DNA from: Alistipes sp.
GTDB taxonomy: Bacteria > Bacteroidota > Bacteroidia > Bacteroidales > Rikenellaceae
DNA length: 7,633 bases
Direction of reading: 5' to 3'
Assembly (NCBI GenBank): GCA_017391185.1
Contig: JAFOZN010000253.1
Coordinates: 1-7,633 of the forward strand
Positions 1 to 6,607 of the stretch are shown one piece after another. A program made the translations under genes and the position numbers. Under the pieces are notes generated by a model. The model was not told where the DNA came from. It did no database searches and worked only from the letters and a program-made list of their open reading frames with translations. Within the stretch, counting starts at the first letter, position 1. Each line of letters starts with the position of its first letter.

Positions 1-846
1 CCTGCTCCAAACGAGTTGGTACAGAAGGCTGAGATCCCTGGAGGTATGTACTCTAACATGGTAGCGCAGCTCAAGCAACTCAAGGCTGAGGATATTTTGC
101 CACGTGCTATGGAGTTGATCCCATCGGTACGTCTATCGGCAGGTTTGCCACCACTCGTTACACCTACTTCGCAGATTGTAGGCGCTCAGGCCGTAAACTG
201 CGCATTGGACGAGAAGGCAGGTCGTGAAATGTACACCAACAAGAGTTCTCAGTTCGTAGGCTTGGTTAAGGGTGAGTATGGTCATACACCAGTAAAGATT
301 GATCCTGAATTCCGTTTCAAGATCTGCGGCATAAGAGAGGAGACTCCATACGATACATCGAAATACACCATGCAACCTAACCCAGAGTTGGAGGAGGCTG
401 GCGGAGTGAAGTTGGCTGAGAACGAGAAGGAGATGCTTCTTTTGGAGTTGTTCCCTCTTGTTGCTAAGAACTACCTCACAAATGTAAAGAAGAAGGCATA
501 CGAGGCAAAGATGGCAGCTTTGGCAGCCGAGCAGGAGAAGAAGGCAGCCGAGCAGGAGAAGATGGCATCAGAAGCCGCAAAAGTTGAAGCCGCTAAGCCT
601 GCCGAACCTAAGGTTGTAGCACAGCCCATCACAGGCAATGTCGTAGAGGCACCTCTGCCTGGTCGAGTAATCGAGATTTTGGTCAAGGTTGGCGATGAGG
701 TCAAAGTAGGTCAGGCTGTTGTGGTACTTGAGGCGATGAAGATGGAGAACTCTATCACATCGAACTATCACGGCACAGTAAAGCAGATACTCGTTTCATC
801 GGGTGATGCAGTAGCTGCAAATGCTGCGTTGGTCGAGATCGAGTAA
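1..846 (+). CDS. oadA: Oxaloacetate decarboxylase alpha / pyruvate carboxylase subunit B, C-terminal part with biotinyl domain (5' partial)
   Basis: The reading frame is open from base 1, so the N-terminal carboxyltransferase barrel lies upstream of the window; 281 residues and a TAA stop remain. Visible residues 1 to about 160 match the conserved carboxylase domain of the OadA/PycB family, including IPGGMYSNM, the GLPPLVTPTSQIVG block and GEYGHTPVKIDPEFR. Residues about 163-211 form a Lys/Ala/Glu-rich linker that should be flexible or helical. Residues about 212-281 are a biotinyl domain; the EAMKMEN motif places the biotinylated lysine at codon 739-741, 34 residues before the C-terminus, which is normal spacing. 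The protein would carry CO2 on biotin between oxaloacetate/pyruvate and either a sodium-pumping decarboxylase complex or a biotin carboxylase partner. The fragment cannot separate oadA from pycB, and neither partner is visible. A hairpin terminator follows 20 bp after the stop. Confidence 0.9.
   Translation, partial: PAPNELVQKAEIPGGMYSNMVAQLKQLKAEDILPRAMELIPSVRLSAGLPPLVTPTSQIVGAQAVNCALDEKAGREMYTNKSSQFVGLVKGEYGHTPVKIDPEFRFKICGIREETPYDTSKYTMQPNPELEEAGGVKLAENEKEMLLLELFPLVAKNYLTNVKKKAYEAKMAALAAEQEKKAAEQEKMASEAAKVEAAKPAEPKVVAQPITGNVVEAPLPGRVIEILVKVGDEVKVGQAVVVLEAMKMENSITSNYHGTVKQILVSSGDAVAANAALVEIE
522..563 (+). repeat. 21-bp tandem duplication in the biotin-protein linker
   Basis: Two adjacent 21-bp units start at 522 and 543 and differ only at their last base (20 of 21 identical). 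The period is seven codons and encodes repeated AAEQEK(K/M) heptads, which lengthen the charged linker between the carboxyltransferase part and the biotinyl domain by one heptad without breaking the frame. The near-identity at DNA level suggests a recent duplication. Confidence 0.85.
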
Positions 847-865
847 CAGGACTTGCGATAAATAG

Positions 866-908
866 ATTTCCCTCGGAAGTTTTCAATGCTTTCCGAGGGA
901 AATTTTTA
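866..908. terminator. Hairpin terminator between convergent genes
   Basis: A perfect 13-bp stem pairs 866-878 with 891-903 around a 12-nt loop and is followed on the plus strand by TTTTATT. It fits an intrinsic terminator for the biotin-protein gene. The minus-strand side is followed by CTATTTAT, less U-rich, so termination of the convergent hydrolase transcript here is plausible but weaker. The hydrolase stop codon (906-908) sits inside the plus-strand T tract. Confidence 0.8.
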
Positions 909-2780
909 TTTCATCAAAGGTAATTCTATTCGTGAAGTGTGTTCCTTGTCGTGATATATCTTCACCTGAGAAGGGATAAAATCCGAGGCCTTGGCTTTAT
1001 AGGGATCAACAAACTGCTGAGGGTTCATATCAAAGAGTGGGAACCATGAGCTCTGCACTTGAACTTTGATTCTATGTCCCGCCATAAAGGTATGAGCCAC
1101 ATCGACAAGAGATAGCGAAATCTCCTCTATCTGGTTAGGCGTAAATGGCTTAGGCTCAGATAAACTATTACGATAGCGACCTCGTAAGATATCACCGCGT
1201 ACCAGCATCTCATATTCGCCCTCAGGGCCGACATCAATTACCTTAACCACAAAATCAGCATCAGAAGTAGAGATAGAGGCAAACAAATGAGCCTTAATAA
1301 CTCCAACAACAGTCACATCCTCCACCAAAGGAGCCGAAACGAACTCTAAGAGATCCTCTCTCCCTTGCAAAAAAGCCTGCGAAGAGACCATATATGCCGA
1401 AGCTCGCTTATTATCTACATCGTGGTAATATGGAACGGGATTTTGCGGATCTGAGATATAAGAGCTATAAGATGATGAATAATCAGAGGCTTCATCGGCA
1501 AGAGTACCCTCTTCGGTAAAATATAATATTTTTTGCTCTTGAGACACAGCAGGCCACTCTGACATCTCTCGCCAGCAATTCTCTCCTCCAAAAAATATCA
1601 ATCCTCCAGCCTCTGAAAGACCGCCATCACCCTCCTCGCGCAAGAACTTTTCGAAGAATGGAAATTCAACCTCATCACGATAAAATGTAGATAATGAATC
1701 CTCGCTAAAGACAACATCGCCCAAAGAGTTTGCAGCGTCATTGCCGCGCCATGCGCCATGCGCCCATGGGCCAACGACAAAACGACAATCGGCATCGGGA
1801 TTTACTGCTCGCATAGCGTGATATGTAGCCCATGTACCATAAGAATCCTCGGCATCATACATCCCTCCAACCAAAAGCATCGGCACATCTGTTCGAGCGA
1901 TCTTCTCGACAGCCTTACGGCTCGAACGACTCTGCCACCATGCATCATAATCGGGATGGTCCATCATTTCATCCCAAAATGGGATGCGTCCAGATAGTTT
2001 TGTAGTGATATCTGTGATGCGGTTTTTCATAAAGAAATCCCACTGTTTTCCCTGCACCAATGGCTCAAATACCGCAACGTCAGGAGAAGGTTTTTCGCGC
2101 CCTGCCTCACCAAAATTAGGAAGAAACGATGCGGCATCCATCAGAGCAAAAGCTCCGTTATGATGGAAATCATCACCTACATACCAGTCAAAAATAGGAG
2201 CTTGCGGAGAGATAGCTTTAATAGACGGATGAGCACTTGCACCCGCCATCAAGGTATAGAAGCCATCGTATGAGCACCCATAGAAGCCTACTCTACCATT
2301 ATGATGCTTGATTTTACGCAACAACCACTCCACGCTATCGTATGCATCGGTGGATTCATCTACGCCACCTTCACCCATCGGACGCACATTAACAAACTCT
2401 CCTTCGCTCAGAAAGCGACCTCGCACATCCTGAAAAACAAGGATATATCCCGCACGAAGGTAATTTTCATATATTGGCTTCAGACATAGGTCAAATTGCT
2501 TTTTACCATAAGGATGTGAGCCGTATGGCGTACGGGTAAAGAGCACAGGATGCTTTGTGCGTTTATCCTTGGGCGCAAAGACTGCTGTATAGAGCTTCAC
2601 GCCGTCTCGCATTGGGATCATATATTCTGCCTTGGCATAGTTTGCCTTGAGCCATCGGGCATCAACGACCTCTACGGATTGTGCTTCGTCCTCAGCCCTC
2701 TTCTCTTTGGCCTGCATGGTCACCGAGGAGAATATCAGCAGAGAGAGCAGTATGGCTAATGTATGGATATATCTATTCAT
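906..2780 (-). CDS. Secreted S15/CocE-NonD family hydrolase, alpha-amino-acid ester hydrolase-like
   Basis: The 624-residue product begins MNRYIHTLAILLSLLIFSSV, a typical Sec signal peptide probably cut near residue 24, with no lipobox; export to the periplasm is expected. The alpha/beta-hydrolase core shows RTPYG (84-88), QDVRGR (117-122) and the nucleophile motif GCSYDG with Ser170. Asp309 (GGMYD) and His341 (GPWAHG) complete the triad. Asp204 (GDDF) and Glu311-Asp312 match the carboxylate cluster that binds the substrate alpha-amino group in alpha-amino-acid ester hydrolases. The rest, from about 390, fits the C-terminal jelly-roll domain of the family. Likely substrates are N-terminal amino-acyl esters, amides or dipeptides, but the physiological substrate is an inference. 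The frame stays open to 2873, but the start at 2780 is preferred because it opens the signal peptide and because a good promoter lies inside the longer version. Confidence 0.88.
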   Translation of the reverse strand: MNRYIHTLAILLSLLIFSSVTMQAKEKRAEDEAQSVEVVDARWLKANYAKAEYMIPMRDGVKLYTAVFAPKDKRTKHPVLFTRTPYGSHPYGKKQFDLCLKPIYENYLRAGYILVFQDVRGRFLSEGEFVNVRPMGEGGVDESTDAYDSVEWLLRKIKHHNGRVGFYGCSYDGFYTLMAGASAHPSIKAISPQAPIFDWYVGDDFHHNGAFALMDAASFLPNFGEAGREKPSPDVAVFEPLVQGKQWDFFMKNRITDITTKLSGRIPFWDEMMDHPDYDAWWQSRSSRKAVEKIARTDVPMLLVGGMYDAEDSYGTWATYHAMRAVNPDADCRFVVGPWAHGAWRGNDAANSLGDVVFSEDSLSTFYRDEVEFPFFEKFLREEGDGGLSEAGGLIFFGGENCWREMSEWPAVSQEQKILYFTEEGTLADEASDYSSSYSSYISDPQNPVPYYHDVDNKRASAYMVSSQAFLQGREDLLEFVSAPLVEDVTVVGVIKAHLFASISTSDADFVVKVIDVGPEGEYEMLVRGDILRGRYRNSLSEPKPFTPNQIEEISLSLVDVAHTFMAGHRIKVQVQSSWFPLFDMNPQQFVDPYKAKASDFIPSQVKIYHDKEHTSRIELPLMK

Positions 2781-2801
2781 GGTTACATTGTAATATATAT
2801 A

Positions 2802-2831
2802 CAAAGATACACATTTCATAGGATATATCAA
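2802..2831 (-). promoter_or_regulatory. Bacteroidota-type promoter of the S15 hydrolase gene
   Basis: On the minus strand, TTG (2831-2829) is followed after exactly 19 bp by TATCTTTG (2809-2802), matching the Bacteroidota -33/-7 consensus. Transcription should start near 2795, leaving a leader of about 15 nt before the ATG at 2780. The promoter lies in the 76-bp gap after the channel gene, so the hydrolase need not depend on upstream transcription. Confidence 0.75.
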
Positions 2832-2856
2832 CCGTAGTCGAGAGAAAAGCTCACAC

Positions 2857-3540
2857 CTACGCTTTATCCACACCTACCGAACCATCATTTTGCTCTGGTT
2901 GCTTAACATAGAGATTCGTAACATAGATGGTAAATATTGGAAAAAACATCATCCCCAAAGCGGGCAACAACACGGCCAAAATCTTTCCTATAGTGGTCAC
3001 AGGGAATATAGCTGCACCAACGGTCGTAACACCCATCCAAGCCCACCACAAGGCGTTGCCAAAACCATGCAGTTTATCATTGACCATCACCTCATAGTCA
3101 TAGAACATCAAAGCGGCAAGATAGGTAAAACAAACCACCGTAAATATATACGCCCAAAAGATTCTGCCGACTCCACCAGCAACAAACCAGCGCACAACTA
3201 CACCCATCGCAACAAATGCTCGGAGCAAAGGCAAAGCAGCCATCACGATACTCCACCCTCTATCGAGTTCTACATCCATCCAGCTTAAGATATTCAGATA
3301 TGGAATGGAGAGCAGAAAAAACAATAGATTAAACACAAAATAGCGATCGGTATCATCGCTCGAAAGCATAGCCGAAGCAAAGTCAATCATAAAAATGACG
3401 CATACAGCCAGTTGCAACCACATATACCACTCCGAATAGCTGAGATGATCCCCTGTCAGCACCTCTATCGAAACACCTACCAACAAGGCCAAACCTGCGA
3501 TAAGATTTATCGCCCCGCCAAATCCTTTATAAATACTCAT
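2857..3540 (-). CDS. Six-helix ion-channel-like membrane protein with non-canonical pore filter
   Basis: The 227-residue product looks like a voltage-gated-type cation channel without a cytoplasmic domain. Hydrophobic segments lie at about 10-28, 38-58, 67-87, 96-120, 126-147 and 183-210, with a pore loop near 158-180 (GNALWWAWMGVTTVGAAIFP). Pore-helix Trp residues and TTVG are typical of potassium channels, and the last helix starts with the usual VTTIGKI. The filter, however, reads TTVGAAIFP where K+ channels have TTVGYGDxxP: the aromatic and second glycine are replaced by alanines and the loop is about one residue shorter. The S4-like segment carries only Arg107 and Arg117, so voltage sensing may be weak. 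The start is the first Met of the frame. Ion selectivity cannot be assigned. The only upstream -7 candidate (TGTATTTG, 3567-3560) is poor. No terminator is seen before the hydrolase promoter, so read-through is possible. Confidence 0.8.
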   Translation of the reverse strand: MSIYKGFGGAINLIAGLALLVGVSIEVLTGDHLSYSEWYMWLQLAVCVIFMIDFASAMLSSDDTDRYFVFNLLFFLLSIPYLNILSWMDVELDRGWSIVMAALPLLRAFVAMGVVVRWFVAGGVGRIFWAYIFTVVCFTYLAALMFYDYEVMVNDKLHGFGNALWWAWMGVTTVGAAIFPVTTIGKILAVLLPALGMMFFPIFTIYVTNLYVKQPEQNDGSVGVDKA

Positions 3541-3597
3541 AAAAAAACTTTTTACCCATCAAATACAAATGCTATGCCGTAAAAGAGTAGGCAAAAA

Positions 3598-3630
3598 GCG
3601 ATTTTTTGCTACAAAAGCGAAAAAAGTCGC
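3598..3630. repeat. Imperfect inverted repeat in the gap between channel gene and tRNA unit
   Basis: GCGATTTTTTGC (3598-3609) can pair with GCGAAAAAAGTCGC (3617-3630) around a 7-nt loop if two G residues bulge. It lies upstream of both the minus-strand channel gene and the plus-strand tRNA promoter. No role can be assigned; it may be chance structure in very A/T-rich DNA. Confidence 0.35.
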
Positions 3631-3658
3631 AAGAAAAAGTAAATTTTCTTAAAAATAT

Positions 3659-3689
3659 TTTGCACGATTGAAAAATTGACTTATCTTTG
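3659..3689 (+). promoter_or_regulatory. Strong Bacteroidota-type promoter of the tRNA unit
   Basis: TTTG (3659-3662), a 19-bp spacer and TATCTTTG (3682-3689) match the Bacteroidota consensus closely. The predicted start is near 3696, about 12 nt before the first tRNA, as expected for a tRNA promoter. Confidence 0.85.
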
Positions 3690-3707
3690 CACTCGCAATA
3701 AGGCAAT

Positions 3708-3781
3708 GGCGAGATAGCTCAGCTGGTCAGAGCGCATGATTCATAATCATGAGGTCGAGAGTTCAAGTCTCTCTCTCGCTA
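3708..3781 (+). tRNA. tRNA-Met (CAT anticodon)
   Basis: The 74-nt sequence folds as a full cloverleaf. The acceptor stem GGCGAGA pairs with TCTCGCT (G-U at pair 1-72). The D stem is GCTC/GAGC. The anticodon stem CATGA/TCATG carries the loop TTCATAA with anticodon CAT at 3742-3744. The T arm is GAGAG-TTCAAGT-CTCTC and the discriminator is A. CCA is not encoded and must be added. It is not the initiator tRNA, because the anticodon stem lacks the three G-C pairs and position 1-72 can pair. Elongator Met is the best call; a minor Ile tRNA whose CAT is modified to lysidine cannot be excluded by eye. Confidence 0.92.
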
Positions 3782-3787
3782 CGAAGC

Positions 3788-3814
3788 AAAAGGATTTCTC
3801 TGAAATCCTTTTTT
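3788..3814 (+). terminator. Terminator-like hairpin between the two tRNA genes
   Basis: AAAAGGATTTC (3788-3798) pairs perfectly with GAAATCCTTTT (3802-3812) around a 3-nt loop, ending in six T (3809-3814). It has the form of an intrinsic terminator, although most of the T run is also the paired 3' arm. It starts 6 nt after the Met tRNA and ends 14 nt before tRNA-Pro. It could partly terminate the transcript or act as a processing signal. Confidence 0.6.
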
Positions 3815-3828
3815 CGTTTCAAGTCGTT

Positions 3829-3903
3829 CGGGATGTAGCTCAGCCCGGTTAGAGTACACGTCTGGGGGGCGTGTGGCCGCAAGTTCGAATCTTGTCATCC
3901 CGA
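3829..3903 (+). tRNA. tRNA-Pro (GGG anticodon)
   Basis: The 75-nt cloverleaf has acceptor CGGGATG paired with CATCCCG and discriminator A. The C1-G72 pair with A73 is characteristic of bacterial tRNA-Pro. The D stem is GCTC/GAGT. The anticodon stem CACGT/GCGTG (last pair T-G) carries the loop CTGGGGG with anticodon GGG at 3864-3866, reading CCC and CCT. The T arm is GCAAG-TTCGAAT-CTTGT. CCA is not encoded. No TTTG-containing -7 element exists between the two tRNAs, so it is probably transcribed from the promoter at 3659-3689. Confidence 0.92.
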
Positions 3904-3904
3904 C

Positions 3905-3943
3905 AAAAAAATCTGGAATCCCACACGAGATTCCAGATTTTTT
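3905..3943. terminator. Bidirectional terminator between tRNA unit and AsmA gene
   Basis: A perfect 15-bp stem pairs 3906-3920 with 3929-3943 around an 8-nt loop. The flanks are A7 (3905-3911) and T6 (3938-3943), so a U tract follows the stem in either direction. It ends the tRNA transcript and, read the other way, the AsmA-family transcript whose stop codon lies 23 bp beyond. Confidence 0.9.
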
Positions 3944-3966
3944 CTTTATGAGTGGAGGGGGCTACC

Positions 3967-6504
3967 CTACTTCTTCTTAAACAAGTTACCAATACCCTTT
4001 ACCAACTCTTTGGCTTTATCTACCTTCTCGGTTTGTGTTGCAGTAGCGGTAGAGTCGGCTGATTCTCCACTTGACTCAGAGTTACCTCCTCCAAGCAATT
4101 TATTAGCAAGGCTCTTGGTTGCCTCCTTAGCTGCTTGCTTGGCAAGGCTCTCCATATCGATACCGACCTTAGGTGAAGAGAATGTACCACCGATAGTCAT
4201 ATCCACAGTACCGAGTTTTGCCACCTGACCTGCCGATGCAGGGATAGTAATCTTACCCTTATAGTCGATAGTCTGATCCAAACCAGTAGAGCCTGAAAGA
4301 TTCATCACATAATCGGCAATCTTCAAATCAAATGGTTTGGTATTCACACGGCCATCCTTGATGGTGAAATCTATCTTGAGATCCTTAACCTTTGCCTGTT
4401 TCAACTCTGGCTTCTTCACGATGTCGGCTACCGCATCAATAAACTTCACACCGCTAAGGCTTAGATCCTTAGTAGAGAGCGATCCGCTACCGTTGAGAGT
4501 CTGCACAACAGGGCTCATCTCGTCATTCAGATCGGTATCAACCTTGACACTACCAGAGAAATTACCCTTAAGATTAGAGAAGATAGGTGCCAACTTCTGT
4601 ACCATATCCAAATCGGTATATGCCTGAGCAAAAGAGATATTATTCAACGCAAAACCAGCGTTAAGATGTGGCAAAGCACTACCCTGCGTAGCGTAAGAGC
4701 CATTGACAACCACACCACCGCCCATAGTATTGAGCGAGAGATTCTGCATATCAACCTTACCATCCTTCACCACGAGCAAACCCTTGAGATCAGAGAAGGT
4801 CATCTTACCAAAGAGCACCTTACTAAAGTTAGCCTGCATACGGAAGTCAATGTTCTCTGGCACACGGATAGCACCACTCGCCTCAGTCGCAACCTCAGAC
4901 TCCTCCGCCTGCTCCTCAGCAGCTGCTTCAGCCGAAGCATCCTGACTCATAAAGTCATTGAGATTAAACATCTGGCTTGCTACATTGAGCGTACCCTTAA
5001 GTGTCGTACCCTTAAAAACAAAACCGAGATAGTTCTCAAAACGACTATCAAGCGTGATATCGTTCTTACCCATATTGACTTTAGTCTGACTCAACTCCAC
5101 ATAACGAGGTGAGAAACTGAGTGTAGAACTCTCAATATCAACATCTGGAATACCACTCATATTGAGTTTCATTCCACTGAGCTTCACACTACCCGATGCC
5201 TGCACCTTCTCATACTGCTCCTGCTCGACATACGAAAGACGGCCTGCAACACTCATATCAGCGTCCACCACGCCATTGAGTGCAACCTCCTCCATAGGAT
5301 AGACGTCCTTGATCTTACCCAAGTCCAACTTTCCTTTGGCGACAAGATTAAACTCTGGATCGCTCACAGGGGTGCGAACATCAGCCTTGATAGAGAATGG
5401 GTTACCAGCCAAAGTGAAGTTAAACGGATTTACCACCACAGTAGTAGCATCCACCGCACCTCCAGGGTTTTTCACCATAGCCACGATATTGATGGCATCG
5501 ACACCAGCAGGCAATGATGGATAGCGGAACATGGCATTCTCCACCTTGAGATTAACATCAAATTGTGGCACATTCTCGCCCTCCATACGACCTTTGGCAT
5601 AAGCCGAGAGTGTAGCCTTGCCATCGGTCTTAAGGCCTGCGAAATCTTTGGCATAGATAGCAGGAATGAGCGATAGAATCTCCTTGAAGCCAATCTCATT
5701 GGTATTGAGTTTAAGATCCATATCCATACCATTCTCCAACATTGCCACCCAGCCATCTATAGAGGCCTCGATGGCATTGAGACGTAAGACATTGTCGCGC
5801 AGAGTGAATTTCATATTCTTCAGATCGGCATCCACATCCATATCAGCCTCGATCTTGGCACGATTCAAAAATGGCACGCCACCCATACGGAATGTCACGG
5901 CAGGGGTTGCAGCATTGAGCTTCAGTGTAGTATTATCGCTTGTCATATCACCAGAACAAGCTGCATCCAAATCCACAACTTCGGCATACATTCCACCCAT
6001 GCGATCATCATAGATGAGCGAAAGATTATCTACAGATAGTTTCTTCAAAGAGATGCTAAATGGTGCAGACTCCTCTTCTGAGGTTTGCTCCTCGCCAACC
6101 TCCTCTGAAGGTTTCATAATATCCCAATTGACTTGACCATCCTCTAAAACAATAGCCTTCAGGCGGGTATCATCTACCACTACTTTTGATATCTCGTAAC
6201 CCTCATCGCCAAATAACGACATGATATTTACGGCCGCAGTAAGTTCTCCAGCATAGATCAACGTATCCTTTTCAAAAGAGCCTACACCCTTGAGATAGAA
6301 ATCATTGAGTGAGATAGAAGCTTGTGGAAAATTCTTAATCAAACTAATATCCAGGCTCTCAAAATCAAACTGAGCATTGAGCAATTTATTACCCTCACTC
6401 TTAACCAAAGTCTCAATCTTCCCTCTAAATGCCAACGGCAAAACCATCAACACAGCAAGAATCACGCACAGCGTAACGCCCGCAACTTTCACAATTTTTC
6501 CCAT
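3967..6504 (-). CDS. AsmA-family inner-membrane-anchored periplasmic protein
   Basis: The 845-residue product starts with a short basic segment and one hydrophobic helix (about 5-26), which would anchor it in the inner membrane with the bulk in the periplasm. Residues 30-130 resemble the AsmA N-terminal region (FDFESLDISLIKNFPQ, VNWDIM). The body has many alternating beta-strand segments, as in the long beta-groove AsmA/TamB/Vps13-like proteins proposed to carry phospholipids between membranes. Residues about 560-780 fit the AsmA C-terminal domain. Two acidic low-complexity insertions lie at 132-147 and 519-545. The tail is a Ser/Thr/Gly-rich stretch (806-824) and a lysine-rich, possibly amphipathic helix ending LFKKK. 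Known AsmA proteins affect outer-membrane composition; lipid transport here is inferred from family. It stands alone between a divergent promoter and a bidirectional terminator. The start is the first Met and leads directly into the anchor. Confidence 0.85.
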   Translation of the reverse strand: MGKIVKVAGVTLCVILAVLMVLPLAFRGKIETLVKSEGNKLLNAQFDFESLDISLIKNFPQASISLNDFYLKGVGSFEKDTLIYAGELTAAVNIMSLFGDEGYEISKVVVDDTRLKAIVLEDGQVNWDIMKPSEEVGEEQTSEEESAPFSISLKKLSVDNLSLIYDDRMGGMYAEVVDLDAACSGDMTSDNTTLKLNAATPAVTFRMGGVPFLNRAKIEADMDVDADLKNMKFTLRDNVLRLNAIEASIDGWVAMLENGMDMDLKLNTNEIGFKEILSLIPAIYAKDFAGLKTDGKATLSAYAKGRMEGENVPQFDVNLKVENAMFRYPSLPAGVDAINIVAMVKNPGGAVDATTVVVNPFNFTLAGNPFSIKADVRTPVSDPEFNLVAKGKLDLGKIKDVYPMEEVALNGVVDADMSVAGRLSYVEQEQYEKVQASGSVKLSGMKLNMSGIPDVDIESSTLSFSPRYVELSQTKVNMGKNDITLDSRFENYLGFVFKGTTLKGTLNVASQMFNLNDFMSQDASAEAAAEEQAEESEVATEASGAIRVPENIDFRMQANFSKVLFGKMTFSDLKGLLVVKDGKVDMQNLSLNTMGGGVVVNGSYATQGSALPHLNAGFALNNISFAQAYTDLDMVQKLAPIFSNLKGNFSGSVKVDTDLNDEMSPVVQTLNGSGSLSTKDLSLSGVKFIDAVADIVKKPELKQAKVKDLKIDFTIKDGRVNTKPFDLKIADYVMNLSGSTGLDQTIDYKGKITIPASAGQVAKLGTVDMTIGGTFSSPKVGIDMESLAKQAAKEATKSLANKLLGGGNSESSGESADSTATATQTEKVDKAKELVKGIGNLFKKK

Positions 6505-6529
6505 ATTTACTTATATTTATTTCCTTATA

Positions 6530-6560
6530 CAAATATAATTATCATCTTTATTGCTTGCAA
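6530..6560 (-). promoter_or_regulatory. Promoter of the AsmA-family gene
   Basis: On the minus strand, TTG (6560-6558) is followed after 20 bp by TATATTTG (6537-6530), 25 bp before the ATG at 6504. Its -33 element abuts that of the divergent lipoprotein promoter. Confidence 0.7.
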
Positions 6561-6585
6561 CAAAACAGACAAAATATTATTTTTG
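6555..6585 (+). promoter_or_regulatory. Promoter of the lipoprotein glycosidase gene
   Basis: TTG (6555-6557), a 20-bp spacer and TATTTTTG (6578-6585) fit the Bacteroidota consensus. The expected start, near 6592, leaves a leader of about 16 nt before the ATG at 6608. The -33 element shares the palindrome TTGCAA (6555-6560) with the opposing promoter. Confidence 0.68.
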
Positions 6586-6607
6586 ACAAAACAAAATTTA
6601 TTCCGAC

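Noticed and set aside
2781..2873. 31-codon N-terminal extension of the S15 hydrolase frame
   Set aside because: It contains the promoter (2802-2831), overlaps the 3' end of the channel gene and would bury the signal peptide; the start at 2780 is far better.
2890..3288. 132-codon plus-strand open frame
   Set aside because: It lies wholly antisense to the channel gene and its translation is rich in His, Asn and Ser without any recognisable domain; a shadow frame.
3560..3595. Candidate promoter for the channel gene (TTTG, 24 bp, TGTATTTG on the minus strand)
   Set aside because: The spacer is too long and the -7 lacks the conserved A at position 2; not strong enough to list as a feature.
4666..5112. 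148-codon plus-strand open frame and other frames within 3967-6504
   Set aside because: They are antisense to the AsmA gene, lack promoters and recognisable domains, and overlap each other.
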